Of a stretch of 64,000 nucleotides of DNA, positions 8,579 through 16,537 are shown one piece after another. The stretch spans positions 13,442 through 77,441 of the forward strand of contig CAYRYU010000021.1 in NCBI GenBank assembly GCA_964428355.1, in the 5' to 3' direction. The stretch is from CAYRYU01 sp964428355. GTDB taxonomy: Bacteria; Muiribacteriota; Ozemobacteria; Ozemobacterales; Ozemobacteraceae. The notes beneath the pieces are model-generated. The model saw nothing but the letters and a program-made list of their open reading frames with translations. It was not told where the DNA came from and did not search any database. Positions within the stretch are counted from its first letter, which is position 1. The number at the start of each line of letters is the position of its first letter. A program made the position numbers and the translations under genes.

Positions 8579-9382
8579 ATGAATACGAATTCGATGCGGG
8601 ATTTGCGGGAAGCGATGTCGAGGGGCGAGCGGTTCGCCATGTGTACGGTCGTCCGTTCGATGGGAAGCAGCCCAGGTTCGGAAGGTCAGAAGATGTTCGT
8701 CTTCACCGACGGATCGACCCTGGGAACGGTCGGCGGAGGTGTCAACGAGGAGAAAACCCGGCAGAAGGCTCTCCATCAGCTCGTAGAGGGGGGAAGCCTG
8801 ATGCTCGGGTTCGACATGGCCAAAGGGACTGATCCAGGCGACCCGATCTGCGGCGGAAACATGGAAGTCTTCATCGAGGTGATCCAGGACAGCCCGCGGA
8901 TGGTGGTTTTCGGCGGGGGCCACATCGGCAAGGTCGTGACCCGGCTGGCCGCAGTCGCTGGGTTCAGGGTCACCCTGGTCGACGATCGTCCGGAGGTTGC
9001 CGAAGAATGCCGGTTCCCCGAAGTTGACCGGGTCCTGTGCTGCCCCTATGAGGAATCCGTTGCCAAGGCCGGGATCGAAGCCGACACCGCGGTGATCATC
9101 GTCACTCCGGGCCACGCGAAGGACCGGGAGGTCCTGGACCGCGCCGTGAAGACGCCGGCGAAATATATCGGAATGATAGGTTCCGCCAAGAAGGTCAAGG
9201 AGACGAAAGCCAGGCTTGTCGCCGAGGGGGCCGATCCGAAGCGAATGGATGGGGTCTTCTCCCCCATCGGGATCAACCTCGGCGGTGACTCCCCCGAGGA
9301 AATCGCCGTTTCCATTCTCGCCCAGGTGGTGGCATTCCGGAATGGCAAGACGATCCCGTTCATTCGCAACCAGGACGCGTGA
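8579..9382 (+). CDS. XdhC/CoxI-family molybdoenzyme maturation protein
   Basis: A 267-aa protein with the two-part XdhC/CoxI layout: an N-terminal domain (GSSPGSEGQKMFVF, TVGGGVNEE, then the Cys in PICGGNME near 97) and a C-terminal Rossmann-like domain (VVFGGGHIGKVV near 110, TLVDDRPE, GMIGSAKKV). Family members help deliver or sulfurate the molybdenum cofactor of xanthine dehydrogenase/CO dehydrogenase-type hydroxylases. No such hydroxylase is encoded in the window, so the client is unknown; a selenium-dependent hydroxylase elsewhere is possible given the nearby selenium genes. GGAGG lies 10 bp before the ATG. It is convergent with the N-ATPase operon. Confidence 0.85.
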   Translation: MNTNSMRDLREAMSRGERFAMCTVVRSMGSSPGSEGQKMFVFTDGSTLGTVGGGVNEEKTRQKALHQLVEGGSLMLGFDMAKGTDPGDPICGGNMEVFIEVIQDSPRMVVFGGGHIGKVVTRLAAVAGFRVTLVDDRPEVAEECRFPEVDRVLCCPYEESVAKAGIEADTAVIIVTPGHAKDREVLDRAVKTPAKYIGMIGSAKKVKETKARLVAEGADPKRMDGVFSPIGINLGGDSPEEIAVSILAQVVAFRNGKTIPFIRNQDA

Positions 9383-9387
9383 AATCC

Positions 9388-9430
9388 GGGGACGCGGGAT
9401 TTTTCCCCTTCGGGGAAAAACTTCGTCCCC
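9388..9430. terminator. Convergent stem-loop between xdhC-like gene and N-ATPase operon
   Basis: An inner hairpin TTTTTCCCC/GGGGAAAAA with a TTC loop is nested in an outer pairing GGGGACG/CGTCCCC. The T and A runs in the inner arms would suit bidirectional termination between two convergent genes. Confidence 0.5.
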
Positions 9431-9457
9431 GAATCTCCCTCGCGGCCCCGAATTTCC

Positions 9458-10414
9458 CTACCTGAGCAGTTCGAAACCGGCAAGGACGTCTGACAGCTCG
9501 GCGGAGATGGCGGTCTGTCTCTGCTCGTGATACTCGCGGCCGAGGCCTTCCAGGCGCTCCCCGATATTCCGTTCCGCGCGCTGCATTGCGGCGAGACGCG
9601 TGGAATGCTCGGCGGCTCCCGATCTGGCGCATGCCTTGAAAAGGGCTACGAACAGGTATTCCCGGATGAGTGCTTCGAGGGTGGCTTCGCTTCCCAGGAT
9701 CGATTCGGGGCGGCGGCGGCCAGGCCATTTCTGGGAAGCCAGTTTATCGAGCATTACGACATCCATTGGAAGGAGGTGCTCAGCCACCGGCTCAAACCCG
9801 GAGCCGGGGAAAGGGCGGTTGAAGAACACCAGTATTCCGGAAAAGGACAGCCGAAGGCGGGTATCTTCGATGTCCCGAAGAAGGGCGCATAACAAGGATG
9901 GGATCGACTCCACGGATTCGGGGACTTCCCAGGCTTCCCCCAGGGCGAACCCACACCCTTCCAGCCGCGACCAGACCTGTTCCCCAACCACCCAGAGGCG
10001 ACAATCGGCCCCCAGGGCAAGCAGCCGGTCGCGGGTGAACCTCGCCAACCGGTCGTTGAAATCCGCAACCATTCCGTGATCTGCACCGAAAACCACGACT
10101 CCAAGACGTTTTCCGCGTTTCGAATCCGTTTCCCCGGGTGCGGGGGAGGCTTTCTCCGCCTCAGATGCCGTGCTCGAAAGACCCTTCCTTCGGATACCTT
10201 TACCGGACAAGCGGGAAACAAGGTCGGCACCATGCTTCCTAAGCAGGATGCCAAATCCCGTTTCAACGGTCCTGACATAGTCCTCCAGGGCGGAAAGCGA
10301 GGTTTCGTACGGGCCGATGCTTACAGCGGCAAGCGATTTCATCGTCCTGACGACCGAAAGCAATCCTTCCGCGCTCCGGATCTGGCGCTTGATGGCCTGC
10401 GGGGTCCTGCTCAA
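9458..10414 (-). CDS. atpG: N-type ATPase gamma subunit
   Basis: Central-stalk gamma subunit of the F1 part (318 aa). The N-terminal helix QAIKRQIRSAEGLLSVVRTM matches the gamma signature, and the C-terminal helix (AERNIGERLEGLGREYHEQRQTA) has the family pattern of a helix that binds the catalytic hexamer. It is the last gene of the operon and starts in an ATGA overlap with atpA. Sequence and context agree. It is more divergent than the second gamma (60944-61813), as usual for N-ATPases. Confidence 0.9.
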   Translation of the reverse strand: MSRTPQAIKRQIRSAEGLLSVVRTMKSLAAVSIGPYETSLSALEDYVRTVETGFGILLRKHGADLVSRLSGKGIRRKGLSSTASEAEKASPAPGETDSKRGKRLGVVVFGADHGMVADFNDRLARFTRDRLLALGADCRLWVVGEQVWSRLEGCGFALGEAWEVPESVESIPSLLCALLRDIEDTRLRLSFSGILVFFNRPFPGSGFEPVAEHLLPMDVVMLDKLASQKWPGRRRPESILGSEATLEALIREYLFVALFKACARSGAAEHSTRLAAMQRAERNIGERLEGLGREYHEQRQTAISAELSDVLAGFELLR

Positions 10415-12048
10415 CCTCTGCCTCTCCCCTCCCCCGGTGGTCTCACGGAAACCGCTTCTGGCCCCAATCCTCCGGGCACTCCTTCCTCGTGCGGCACCTC
10501 TTCGAAGAAGCCCCGCAGGGTCTCCTCAGCGATTGCCTGGAGTGCCTGCTCGTCAGCCCGGGAAAGCGGTTCACGCCCCGTGATCCGCATCGCGAGCTCC
10601 GCAGGGAATTTTCCGGCGGCACCGCGCAAAGCCTTTTCTGCCTCATCAAGGGACTTCTCGGGGACCTTGTCGAGGAGCCCCCGGGTCAGGGAAAAAAGTA
10701 TCAGGACCTGCTGGAACACGTCGAGCAGGTCCTCCGCCCCCTGTTTGAGGCAGTGACGGATCCGCCGGCCATGTTCGATCACGCGGCGGGTGCTTTCATC
10801 GAGACGGGTTCCGAACCGGGAAAACATCTCGAGCTCCTCGAACTGGGAATACAGGAGCTTGACCTCGCTGGAAACGGCCCTGTAAACGGGATACTGGGCC
10901 TTTCCCCCGACCCGGGAAACGGAGATTCCGATGTCGACCGCGGGCAGAACACCCTTTTGGAAGAGGAGGGGAGAAAGGTAGATCTGCCCGTCGGTGATGG
11001 AAATGAGATTTGTCGGGATATAGGCGGAAAGGTTCTGTGCCTCGGTCTCCACGATCGGCAAAGCCGTCAACGACCCGCCTCCACGGTCGGCAACCAGGCG
11101 GGTGGAGCGCTCGAGAAGCCGGGAATGGATGTAGAAGATGTCCCCGGGGAAAGCCTCCCGGCCGGGGGGACGCCGGAGCAGGAGAGAAAGTTCCCGGTAG
11201 GCCCGGGCATGGCATCCCAGGTCGTCGTAAACGATGAGGACGTCCCGACCCTTTTCCATGAACCGTTCGGCGACGCTGGTAGCGGCATATGGTGCGATGA
11301 ACTGGGGGCCGGGGCCCTGGTCGGGCTCCGCGACGATCACGACGGACGAGGACAACGCCCCGGTTTCGCGCAACCTGGCTACGACGCGAGCGACCGAGGC
11401 CCCTCGCTGGCCGATCGCGCAATAAACGCTGACCAGACCCTTGTCACGCTGGTTGACCATAGCCGCCAACGCAAGGGCCGTTTTCCCGGTCTGCCTGTCC
11501 CCGAGTATCAGCTGCCTCTGCCCACGCCCGATGGGAAGGAGGGCATCCACGACCTTCACCCCGGTTTCCAAAGGAACGCGGACAGGAAGCCGATCCACGA
11601 TGGGTGGCGCTTCACGTTCGATAGGGGCCCGGTGCGAAAAGACGAGGGGCCCGGCCCCATCCAGGGCGGCTCCCAGCGGTGAAAGAACCCGTCCCAGAAG
11701 ACCTTCCCCGACCGGAACATCCAGGACCCGCCCAAGACGCTTCGCGGAACTTCCAGCCGACAACGTGTCGGCCCGCCCGAGGACGGCACAGCCGATCTCC
11801 TGCTCATCCAGCTGGAGAGCGACTCCGAGGCTCCCGTCCTGAAACTCCACAAGCTCGTCCAGGCGGACTCCCGGGAGACCGCGAACGGTGGCGATCCCGT
11901 TCCCCACCTTCGAAACGACCCCGACTTCCTGGATTAATGGCTTCCGAACGATTCCTTCGCGGGCTTCGGCAAGCCAGCCGAAAGTCGAATCCAGGACCGA
12001 GGCGAACTCCGGCGCGGGAATGCCTCCGGATGGCAACCCCCCACTCAT
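10411..12048 (-). CDS. atpA: N-type ATPase alpha subunit
   Basis: Regulatory alpha subunit of F1 (545 aa). Walker A GDRQTGKT, VYCAIGQRGASVARVV, RRPPGREAFPGDIFYIHSRLLER and the SISDGQ-like SITDGQIYL and SVSRVGG motifs are all present. The start at 12048 is taken because it forms an ATGA overlap with the atpF stop; the frame extends further upstream only as antisense-like low-complexity sequence. The N-terminal ~50 residues and the C-terminal ~40 (Gly/Arg/Pro-rich) are less conserved. Confidence 0.92.
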   Translation of the reverse strand: MSGGLPSGGIPAPEFASVLDSTFGWLAEAREGIVRKPLIQEVGVVSKVGNGIATVRGLPGVRLDELVEFQDGSLGVALQLDEQEIGCAVLGRADTLSAGSSAKRLGRVLDVPVGEGLLGRVLSPLGAALDGAGPLVFSHRAPIEREAPPIVDRLPVRVPLETGVKVVDALLPIGRGQRQLILGDRQTGKTALALAAMVNQRDKGLVSVYCAIGQRGASVARVVARLRETGALSSSVVIVAEPDQGPGPQFIAPYAATSVAERFMEKGRDVLIVYDDLGCHARAYRELSLLLRRPPGREAFPGDIFYIHSRLLERSTRLVADRGGGSLTALPIVETEAQNLSAYIPTNLISITDGQIYLSPLLFQKGVLPAVDIGISVSRVGGKAQYPVYRAVSSEVKLLYSQFEELEMFSRFGTRLDESTRRVIEHGRRIRHCLKQGAEDLLDVFQQVLILFSLTRGLLDKVPEKSLDEAEKALRGAAGKFPAELAMRITGREPLSRADEQALQAIAEETLRGFFEEVPHEEGVPGGLGPEAVSVRPPGEGRGRG

Positions 12049-12845
12049 TTCGCCACCGTTCCTTCCGACTCGACCAGGGCGGAAAACCGCTCCTCGATGG
12101 AGGAGAGATACTCCGCGAAGGTCCAGGCGGCTTTCCGTCCTCCCGCGACGCACTCGATCCCGGCGATCAACTCGGGGGCGGTCACGAACTCCAATCGCAG
12201 GGATTGCGCTCCACCCTGGGGGGAATCGAGTCCGTCGAGCATCCCCCGCAGCTTTCCGGAAACCAGCTCCCTCAGATCGGGGGGAAGCTCGAATGCGCTT
12301 CTGACCTGGATCAGGCACCCATCCTGGCGGGCCATCTTTTCCCATTCGAGCTTCTCGGATTCCGGAAGGGTTTCCATCTCCCTCAGGAAAGCCTGCACCA
12401 AGGCATTTTCCAGCCCCGAGTCGGCCATATCCCGCAGGATCTTCCGCGAAAGGGCCACGACCTCCCGGCCCGTCAATTCGGCAATCCGTCGTCTCCAGGA
12501 GGCCTGGTCCTCGGCGATCCGCCTGGTCCACTGTTCCTCGAGCCCGGCGACATTCCGGCGGGCTTCTTCCGTGAGTCGGGCACGCAGGGCATCGACTTCC
12601 GCCTGAACTGTCTTCATGCGTTCCTCACGCCCCAGTTCGAACTCGGCGCGGCTCTTTTTCAGTTCCTCACGCTCCCGGGAGGCTTCCTCCTGACGGCGCG
12701 AGGCTTCGGACAAGTCGGTATCGATCCGCTTCTGGCGTTCGTCCAGGGCTTCGAGAAGGGGCTTGTACAAAAAGGCCTTCAACAGCCAGACAAGGATCAG
12801 GAAGTTCACCATCTGGGCGAATACGGTGAATCCGTCTATCAGCAT
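12045..12845 (-). CDS. atpF: N-type ATPase b subunit with delta-like C-terminus
   Basis: Peripheral stalk subunit (266 aa). One N-terminal membrane helix (FAQMVNFLILVWLLKAFLYK) is followed by a long charged coiled coil (residues ~35-130). At 266 aa it is far longer than the usual ~160-aa b. Its C-terminal ~80 residues (LRLEFVTAPELIAGIECVAG ... YLSSIEERFSAL) resemble the C-terminal half of delta/OSCP, as known for N-ATPases, which lack a separate delta gene. It overlaps atpA by 4 bp and follows atpE after 15 bp. Confidence 0.9.
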   Translation of the reverse strand: MLIDGFTVFAQMVNFLILVWLLKAFLYKPLLEALDERQKRIDTDLSEASRRQEEASREREELKKSRAEFELGREERMKTVQAEVDALRARLTEEARRNVAGLEEQWTRRIAEDQASWRRRIAELTGREVVALSRKILRDMADSGLENALVQAFLREMETLPESEKLEWEKMARQDGCLIQVRSAFELPPDLRELVSGKLRGMLDGLDSPQGGAQSLRLEFVTAPELIAGIECVAGGRKAAWTFAEYLSSIEERFSALVESEGTVAK

Positions 12846-12860
12846 TGGGTCCCTTTCCGC

Positions 12861-13139
12861 TCAGTGGGCGAGCTTGGCGAGGAAGTGGTTCCAGAATGGA
12901 TTCGCGAAGATGAGGATCATCGAGATGACGAAGCAGTAGATGGCCATCGATTCGATCATCGCCAGGCCCACGAAGAGGGTCCGGTTGATCCCGCCCGACT
13001 CCTCCGGTTGCTGTGCCAGCGATTTGAGGGCGGCGGCCACGGCCCTTCCCTGGCTGAGAGCGGGGCCGATACTTCCTATCGCCATGGTGATTCCCGCGGC
13101 TCCGATCGATACTATCGCAACGAACGTGGTGTCTTCCAT
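12861..13139 (-). CDS. atpE: N-type ATPase c subunit (ion-binding rotor)
   Basis: Two-helix proteolipid of 92 aa. Helix 1 carries SIGPALSQGRA with Gln30; helix 2 carries AMIESMAIY with Glu63, Ser64 and Tyr68. These align with Gln32, Glu65, Ser66 and Tyr70 of the Na+-binding c subunit of Ilyobacter tartaricus, but the position of Thr67 is Met65. The residues visible therefore favour Na+ coupling, with one ligand-shell change. The loop RQPE-like AQQPEESGG joins the helices. AGGAG precedes the ATG. Confidence 0.93.
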   Translation of the reverse strand: MEDTTFVAIVSIGAAGITMAIGSIGPALSQGRAVAAALKSLAQQPEESGGINRTLFVGLAMIESMAIYCFVISMILIFANPFWNHFLAKLAH

Positions 13140-13151
13140 CTGTGACTCCTT

Positions 13152-13850
13152 TCAATCGTGACCTTCGCCCGACGTGGCAGCGGACAGGAAAACGGCCGCG
13201 AGGACGAAGAAGATGTATGCCTGGATTACCCCGGTAAGGAGGCCAAAAACCTTCATGACGACGGGGAAAAGTATGGGGGCGACGGACAGGAGGATTCCCC
13301 CAATCATCACTTCGCTCATCACGTTCCCGAAAAGGCGCACTGCCAGGGCGAGGGTCCGGGTGATCTCGGCGACCACGTGGAACGGGGCCATGATGGGGTT
13401 GGGCTGGAAAAATGACTTGAGGTAGCCTCCCACCCCGCGCTCCAGGATTCCGAAAAGCGGGACCGCGAGGAAAACACAGAGCGCGAGGCCGGCAGTGGTG
13501 GACAGGGAAGCCGTCGGAGGCTCGTATCCTGGAAGAACCAACAGGACGTTCGCCGTGATGATGAACAGGAACAAGGTTCCGAGGAAGGGAAGATAGGCGT
13601 CCGGATGCGCCACTCCGATCTCGCGAACCTGTTTCCTGAGGAAATCGACGATCGTCTCGAAAAAGGTCAATAGCCGCGAGCCGGCAACGGTCTTCACGTC
13701 CGGTTCGGACGCCCTTTTCTTCAGGTTGCGCGTCACCACCCATGAAGCGAGCGTGAGCAGGAGCATGATCGCCCAGGTGGTAACGATCGTCAGGTTGATC
13801 GTGACCGCTCCGTTCCTCCAGAAGACAACGTTATCAGGACTGAGTTCCAT
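13152..13850 (-). CDS. atpB: N-type ATPase a subunit
   Basis: Membrane stator (232 aa) that forms the ion half-channels against the c ring. Several hydrophobic helices are visible, and the essential Arg lies in LALAVRLFGNVMSE. The start MELSPDN at 13850 is chosen because it has GAAAGG upstream and lies 4 bp after the atpR stop; an alternative in-frame ATG at 13892 would overlap atpR. The C-terminus GEGHD is short and polar. Confidence 0.92.
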   Translation of the reverse strand: MELSPDNVVFWRNGAVTINLTIVTTWAIMLLLTLASWVVTRNLKKRASEPDVKTVAGSRLLTFFETIVDFLRKQVREIGVAHPDAYLPFLGTLFLFIITANVLLVLPGYEPPTASLSTTAGLALCVFLAVPLFGILERGVGGYLKSFFQPNPIMAPFHVVAEITRTLALAVRLFGNVMSEVMIGGILLSVAPILFPVVMKVFGLLTGVIQAYIFFVLAAVFLSAATSGEGHD

Positions 13851-13854
13851 CGTA

Positions 13855-14175
13855 TCAACCTTTCGAGGAATCCGGACGCAACGGACTTCCACTTCCGGGA
13901 ATGAAACGGACGGGGGAAAACGCCATACGGACGATCACGGCCCGGGTTGCCAGGAGGCCGAGGAACCACGCCGTCCATGCTTGGGGGGAGCTGCCGCACG
14001 ACCACCATGACAACGCCAGGAGGATTCCCATGCGAAATAGAAAGCTTGCCCTGAACAGCCGGAGATCTCTTCTGGAAAGACCTTCGCGGATGGTCCACCA
14101 CAAAGCCCCGAAAAACACGATTGCGCTGGCAATCCCGGCAAACAGAGCGCACGCGACCAGGCGGGTTTCAACCAT
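13855..14175 (-). CDS. atpR: N-type ATPase accessory membrane subunit AtpR
   Basis: Small membrane protein (106 aa) with about three hydrophobic segments (LVACALFAGIASAIVFFGAL, FRASFLFRMGILLALSWW, WFLGLLATRAVIV). AtpR is diagnostic for N-ATPase operons and is thought to help c-ring assembly. The start at 14175 is chosen for its ATGGTTGA overlap with the atpQ stop, the same junction as atpC/atpQ; an in-frame ATG at 14193 is possible. Confidence 0.85.
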   Translation of the reverse strand: MVETRLVACALFAGIASAIVFFGALWWTIREGLSRRDLRLFRASFLFRMGILLALSWWSCGSSPQAWTAWFLGLLATRAVIVRMAFSPVRFIPGSGSPLRPDSSKG

Positions 14176-14500
14176 CGTTCCGGCCCCCATCACCGCGGCG
14201 GCGGGATTGCCGCATCAGCCATCGCCAGCATGCCCCGCAACCGATCCCCAGGCCGGAGGCCATCAAAGTCAGGGTCCAGGAAAAATTCCCCGGGAAGGCC
14301 TCGTCGATCCAGGCTCCGAGGGCTGCACCCGCCAGGGTGGGAACGACCACGGACCATCCCACCAGCCCGATCATTCCAACGCCTGCCCAGAAGTCCTTTA
14401 GCATGGCGGAACGATCCCGCTTCCGCCGTTTTTCACGGGTCCCGAGGGTTTGGCACCACTTCTCGAGGTGCCCGCGGCCGGTCCTTCCTGCCTCAACCAT
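14168..14500 (-). CDS. atpQ: N-type ATPase accessory membrane subunit AtpQ (AtpI-like)
   Basis: Small membrane protein (110 aa) with two hydrophobic helices (FWAGVGMIGLVGWSVVVPTLAG region and TLTLMASGLGIGCGACW), Gly-rich as in AtpI/Gene1 proteins. The start at 14500 has GGAGGGG about 8 bp upstream and an ATGGTTGA overlap with the atpC stop. The position between atpC and atpR is the hallmark of the atpDCQRBEFAG order. Confidence 0.85.
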   Translation of the reverse strand: MVEAGRTGRGHLEKWCQTLGTREKRRKRDRSAMLKDFWAGVGMIGLVGWSVVVPTLAGAALGAWIDEAFPGNFSWTLTLMASGLGIGCGACWRWLMRQSRRRGDGGRNDG

Positions 14501-14891
14501 GGCGACGCCCCTCCGACCATCTCCTGATGAAGCGGCTTTCCATGGTGGCAAGCATCGCCCGGATATCGCTGTCGTGTTCCCTCATCGCTTCTATCCGTTG
14601 CCGGAGGGTTTCCTTCAATGACCCGGGCCGGTCCGCCGGAGATTCTGCAGCATGCCGTACCGAAACAAGTACGGTCTCTCCCGTTTTCACAAGAATCCCT
14701 TCGTCGATGGCGCAGTCGGCCCTTTTTCCACCGGCAATCTCGAAAGTCAGGATTCCAGGAGAAACCGGAACAACCCCATCCAGGCGGCGCGGCCTTATCC
14801 CGAGGTTCCCGGCGGGGGTTTCCAGGACGATGAGCTTCACGTCATCCCTTTCAAGAAAAACCCTTGCGGGAGTCAAGACTTTCAGTATCAC
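14493..14891 (-). CDS. atpC: N-type ATPase epsilon subunit
   Basis: Epsilon subunit (132 aa from the GTG at 14891). Its beta-sandwich begins ILKVLTPARVFLERDDVK, and LETPAGNLGIRPRRLDGVVP has the usual epsilon pattern; a helical C-terminal half follows (LKETLRQRIEAMREHDSD). The GTG at 14891 is preferred because GGGAGGG lies 9 bp upstream and the protein then has normal length; the frame opens at an ATG at 14993 that would overlap atpD and add 34 unconserved residues. Confidence 0.85.
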   Translation of the reverse strand: MILKVLTPARVFLERDDVKLIVLETPAGNLGIRPRRLDGVVPVSPGILTFEIAGGKRADCAIDEGILVKTGETVLVSVRHAAESPADRPGSLKETLRQRIEAMREHDSDIRAMLATMESRFIRRWSEGRRHG

Positions 14892-14970
14892 CCGCGGATC
14901 CCTCCCGTCATGCCCCGACCCTTCCCGGAGGCAGGAAGGCGCGGAAAGATCCGCTCCGGGAACCCTGGCA

Positions 14971-16374
14971 TCAGGATTTCCTCCTCGTTCCAAGCTGGTC
15001 GATGGAACCGATCATGTAGAAATCCGCTTCGGGAACGTCCGCGAACTCGTCCGCGAGGATCCTTTCGCAGCCTTCGAGGGAGTCCGAAAGAGGAACCAGC
15101 TGGCCTTTCAGGCCGGTGAAATGTTCGGTTCCCGCGAATGGCTGGGTGAAAAAACGCTCGAGGCGGCGGGCCCGGGCCACCACCGCCCGGTCGCTCTTGG
15201 AAAGTTGCTCCAATCCAAGCATTGCGATGATGTCCTTGATCTCGTCGTAATGGGCGAGTGTTTCGCGGACTTCGCGGGCGATCCGATGGTGGCGCTCCCC
15301 GACAACATGTGGAACCAGAAGGCGGGAAGTGGACTGGAGCGGGTCGATCGCGGGAAAGAACCCTTCACTGGCCCGTTTCCGGGAAAGGACGATCGAGGCT
15401 GAAAGGTGGGAAAAGGTATGTACGGCCGCGGGGTCTGTCAGATCGTCCGCCGGAACATACACCGCCTGGATCGAGGTGATGCTGGCGGTGTCCGTGCTCG
15501 CAATCCTCTCCTCGAGGCGTGCGAGCTCTGTGGCAAGGGTGGGCTGGTATCCGAGTCGTGAGGGGAGGGTTCCCATGAGGCCCGACACCTCGGACCCCGC
15601 CTGGATGAACCGGAAAATGTTGTCGATCAGGAGCAGGACATCGCGCCGTTGGTCGTCCCGGAAAAACTCGGCCATCGTCATCGCCATGTGGCCGACCCGT
15701 GCACGGCAGCCCGGAGGCTCGTTCATCTGCCCGAAAACGAGAACAGTGTTTTCCAGAACGCCCGCTTCGCGCATGTCGCGAAAGAGTTCCTCTCCCTCCC
15801 GGCACCTTTCGCCGATCCCGCAGAAGATGCTTACACCCTGGTGACGCTTGACCATGTTCCCGATCATTTCTGTCAGGAGAACGGTCTTCCCAACCCCCGC
15901 GCCCCCGAACAGGCCGCTTTTCCCGCCCTTTTCCAATGGGACCAGCACATCGACGACCTTGATCCCGGTTTCGAAAAGGCTGGTTCGGGTCTGATGGTGG
16001 AAGAGAGCGGGGGGACCGGCATGGATCGACCGCCAGGCGACATCCCCGATCGGACCGCCATGGTCGATGGGACGGCCGAACACGTCCAACATTCGACCCA
16101 GGGTGTTCTTCCCCACCGGAGCACGGAGGGGGAAACCCGTGTCCGAGACCTCCTGACCGCGCGCGAGTCCCTGGGCAGGTTTCAGGGCGATACTCCGGAC
16201 CCGGCCCTGATCGAGGTGCGCCATTACCTCGAGGGAAATCTCCGGAGAGCCGCAGGTAACGAGGATGGAATTGATTGCCGGAAGCGCTTCGGGGAAAAGA
16301 CAGTCCACCACTGGACCACGAACCGCCACGATCCTTCCCTTCGGAAGCGCTTCACCCGGAAGCCGTGCAACCAT
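14971..16374 (-). CDS. atpD: N-type ATPase beta subunit
   Basis: Catalytic subunit (467 aa), first gene of the operon. Walker A GGAGVGKT, catalytic GERCREGEEL, MNEPPG-type motif QMNEPPGCRARVG, LLLIDNIFRFIQAGSEVS and ALGRMPS-like LMGTLPSRLGYQPTLATE are all present. The ATG at 16374 has GAGGGA 8 bp upstream; a GTG nine codons earlier (16401) is the alternative. Order atpD-atpC-Q-R-B-E-F-A-G is that of N-ATPases described by Dibrova and colleagues. Confidence 0.92.
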   Translation of the reverse strand: MVARLPGEALPKGRIVAVRGPVVDCLFPEALPAINSILVTCGSPEISLEVMAHLDQGRVRSIALKPAQGLARGQEVSDTGFPLRAPVGKNTLGRMLDVFGRPIDHGGPIGDVAWRSIHAGPPALFHHQTRTSLFETGIKVVDVLVPLEKGGKSGLFGGAGVGKTVLLTEMIGNMVKRHQGVSIFCGIGERCREGEELFRDMREAGVLENTVLVFGQMNEPPGCRARVGHMAMTMAEFFRDDQRRDVLLLIDNIFRFIQAGSEVSGLMGTLPSRLGYQPTLATELARLEERIASTDTASITSIQAVYVPADDLTDPAAVHTFSHLSASIVLSRKRASEGFFPAIDPLQSTSRLLVPHVVGERHHRIAREVRETLAHYDEIKDIIAMLGLEQLSKSDRAVVARARRLERFFTQPFAGTEHFTGLKGQLVPLSDSLEGCERILADEFADVPEADFYMIGSIDQLGTRRKS

Positions 16375-16467
16375 CTTTCCGTTTCCCTCACAGGGTTCCA
16401 CCGGTACAATCCCGGAACGGCCGGATTTTCATTCACTCCGGGAACCTGTCACGGAATCGCCCGGCAT

Positions 16468-16496
16468 ATTCTACCCCCTCACCCATCCGAAAACAA
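16468..16496 (-). promoter_or_regulatory. Sigma-70-like promoter of the N-ATPase operon
   Basis: On the minus strand, -35 TTGTTT (16491-16496) and -10 TAGAAT (16468-16473) are 17 bp apart, about 95 bp upstream of atpD. Confidence 0.5.
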
Positions 16497-16537
16497 CGGG
16501 CGAGAGAGCCCCAAGGACGGGGGGGGATATCCATCGT

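Noticed and set aside
11679..13145. Long plus-strand open frame of 488 codons
   Set aside because: Antisense to the N-ATPase atpA, atpF and atpE genes, whose products are unmistakable.
9458..16374. Missing delta gene taken as a deletion in the first ATPase operon
   Set aside because: Absence of delta and presence of atpQ/atpR are normal for N-type ATPases.
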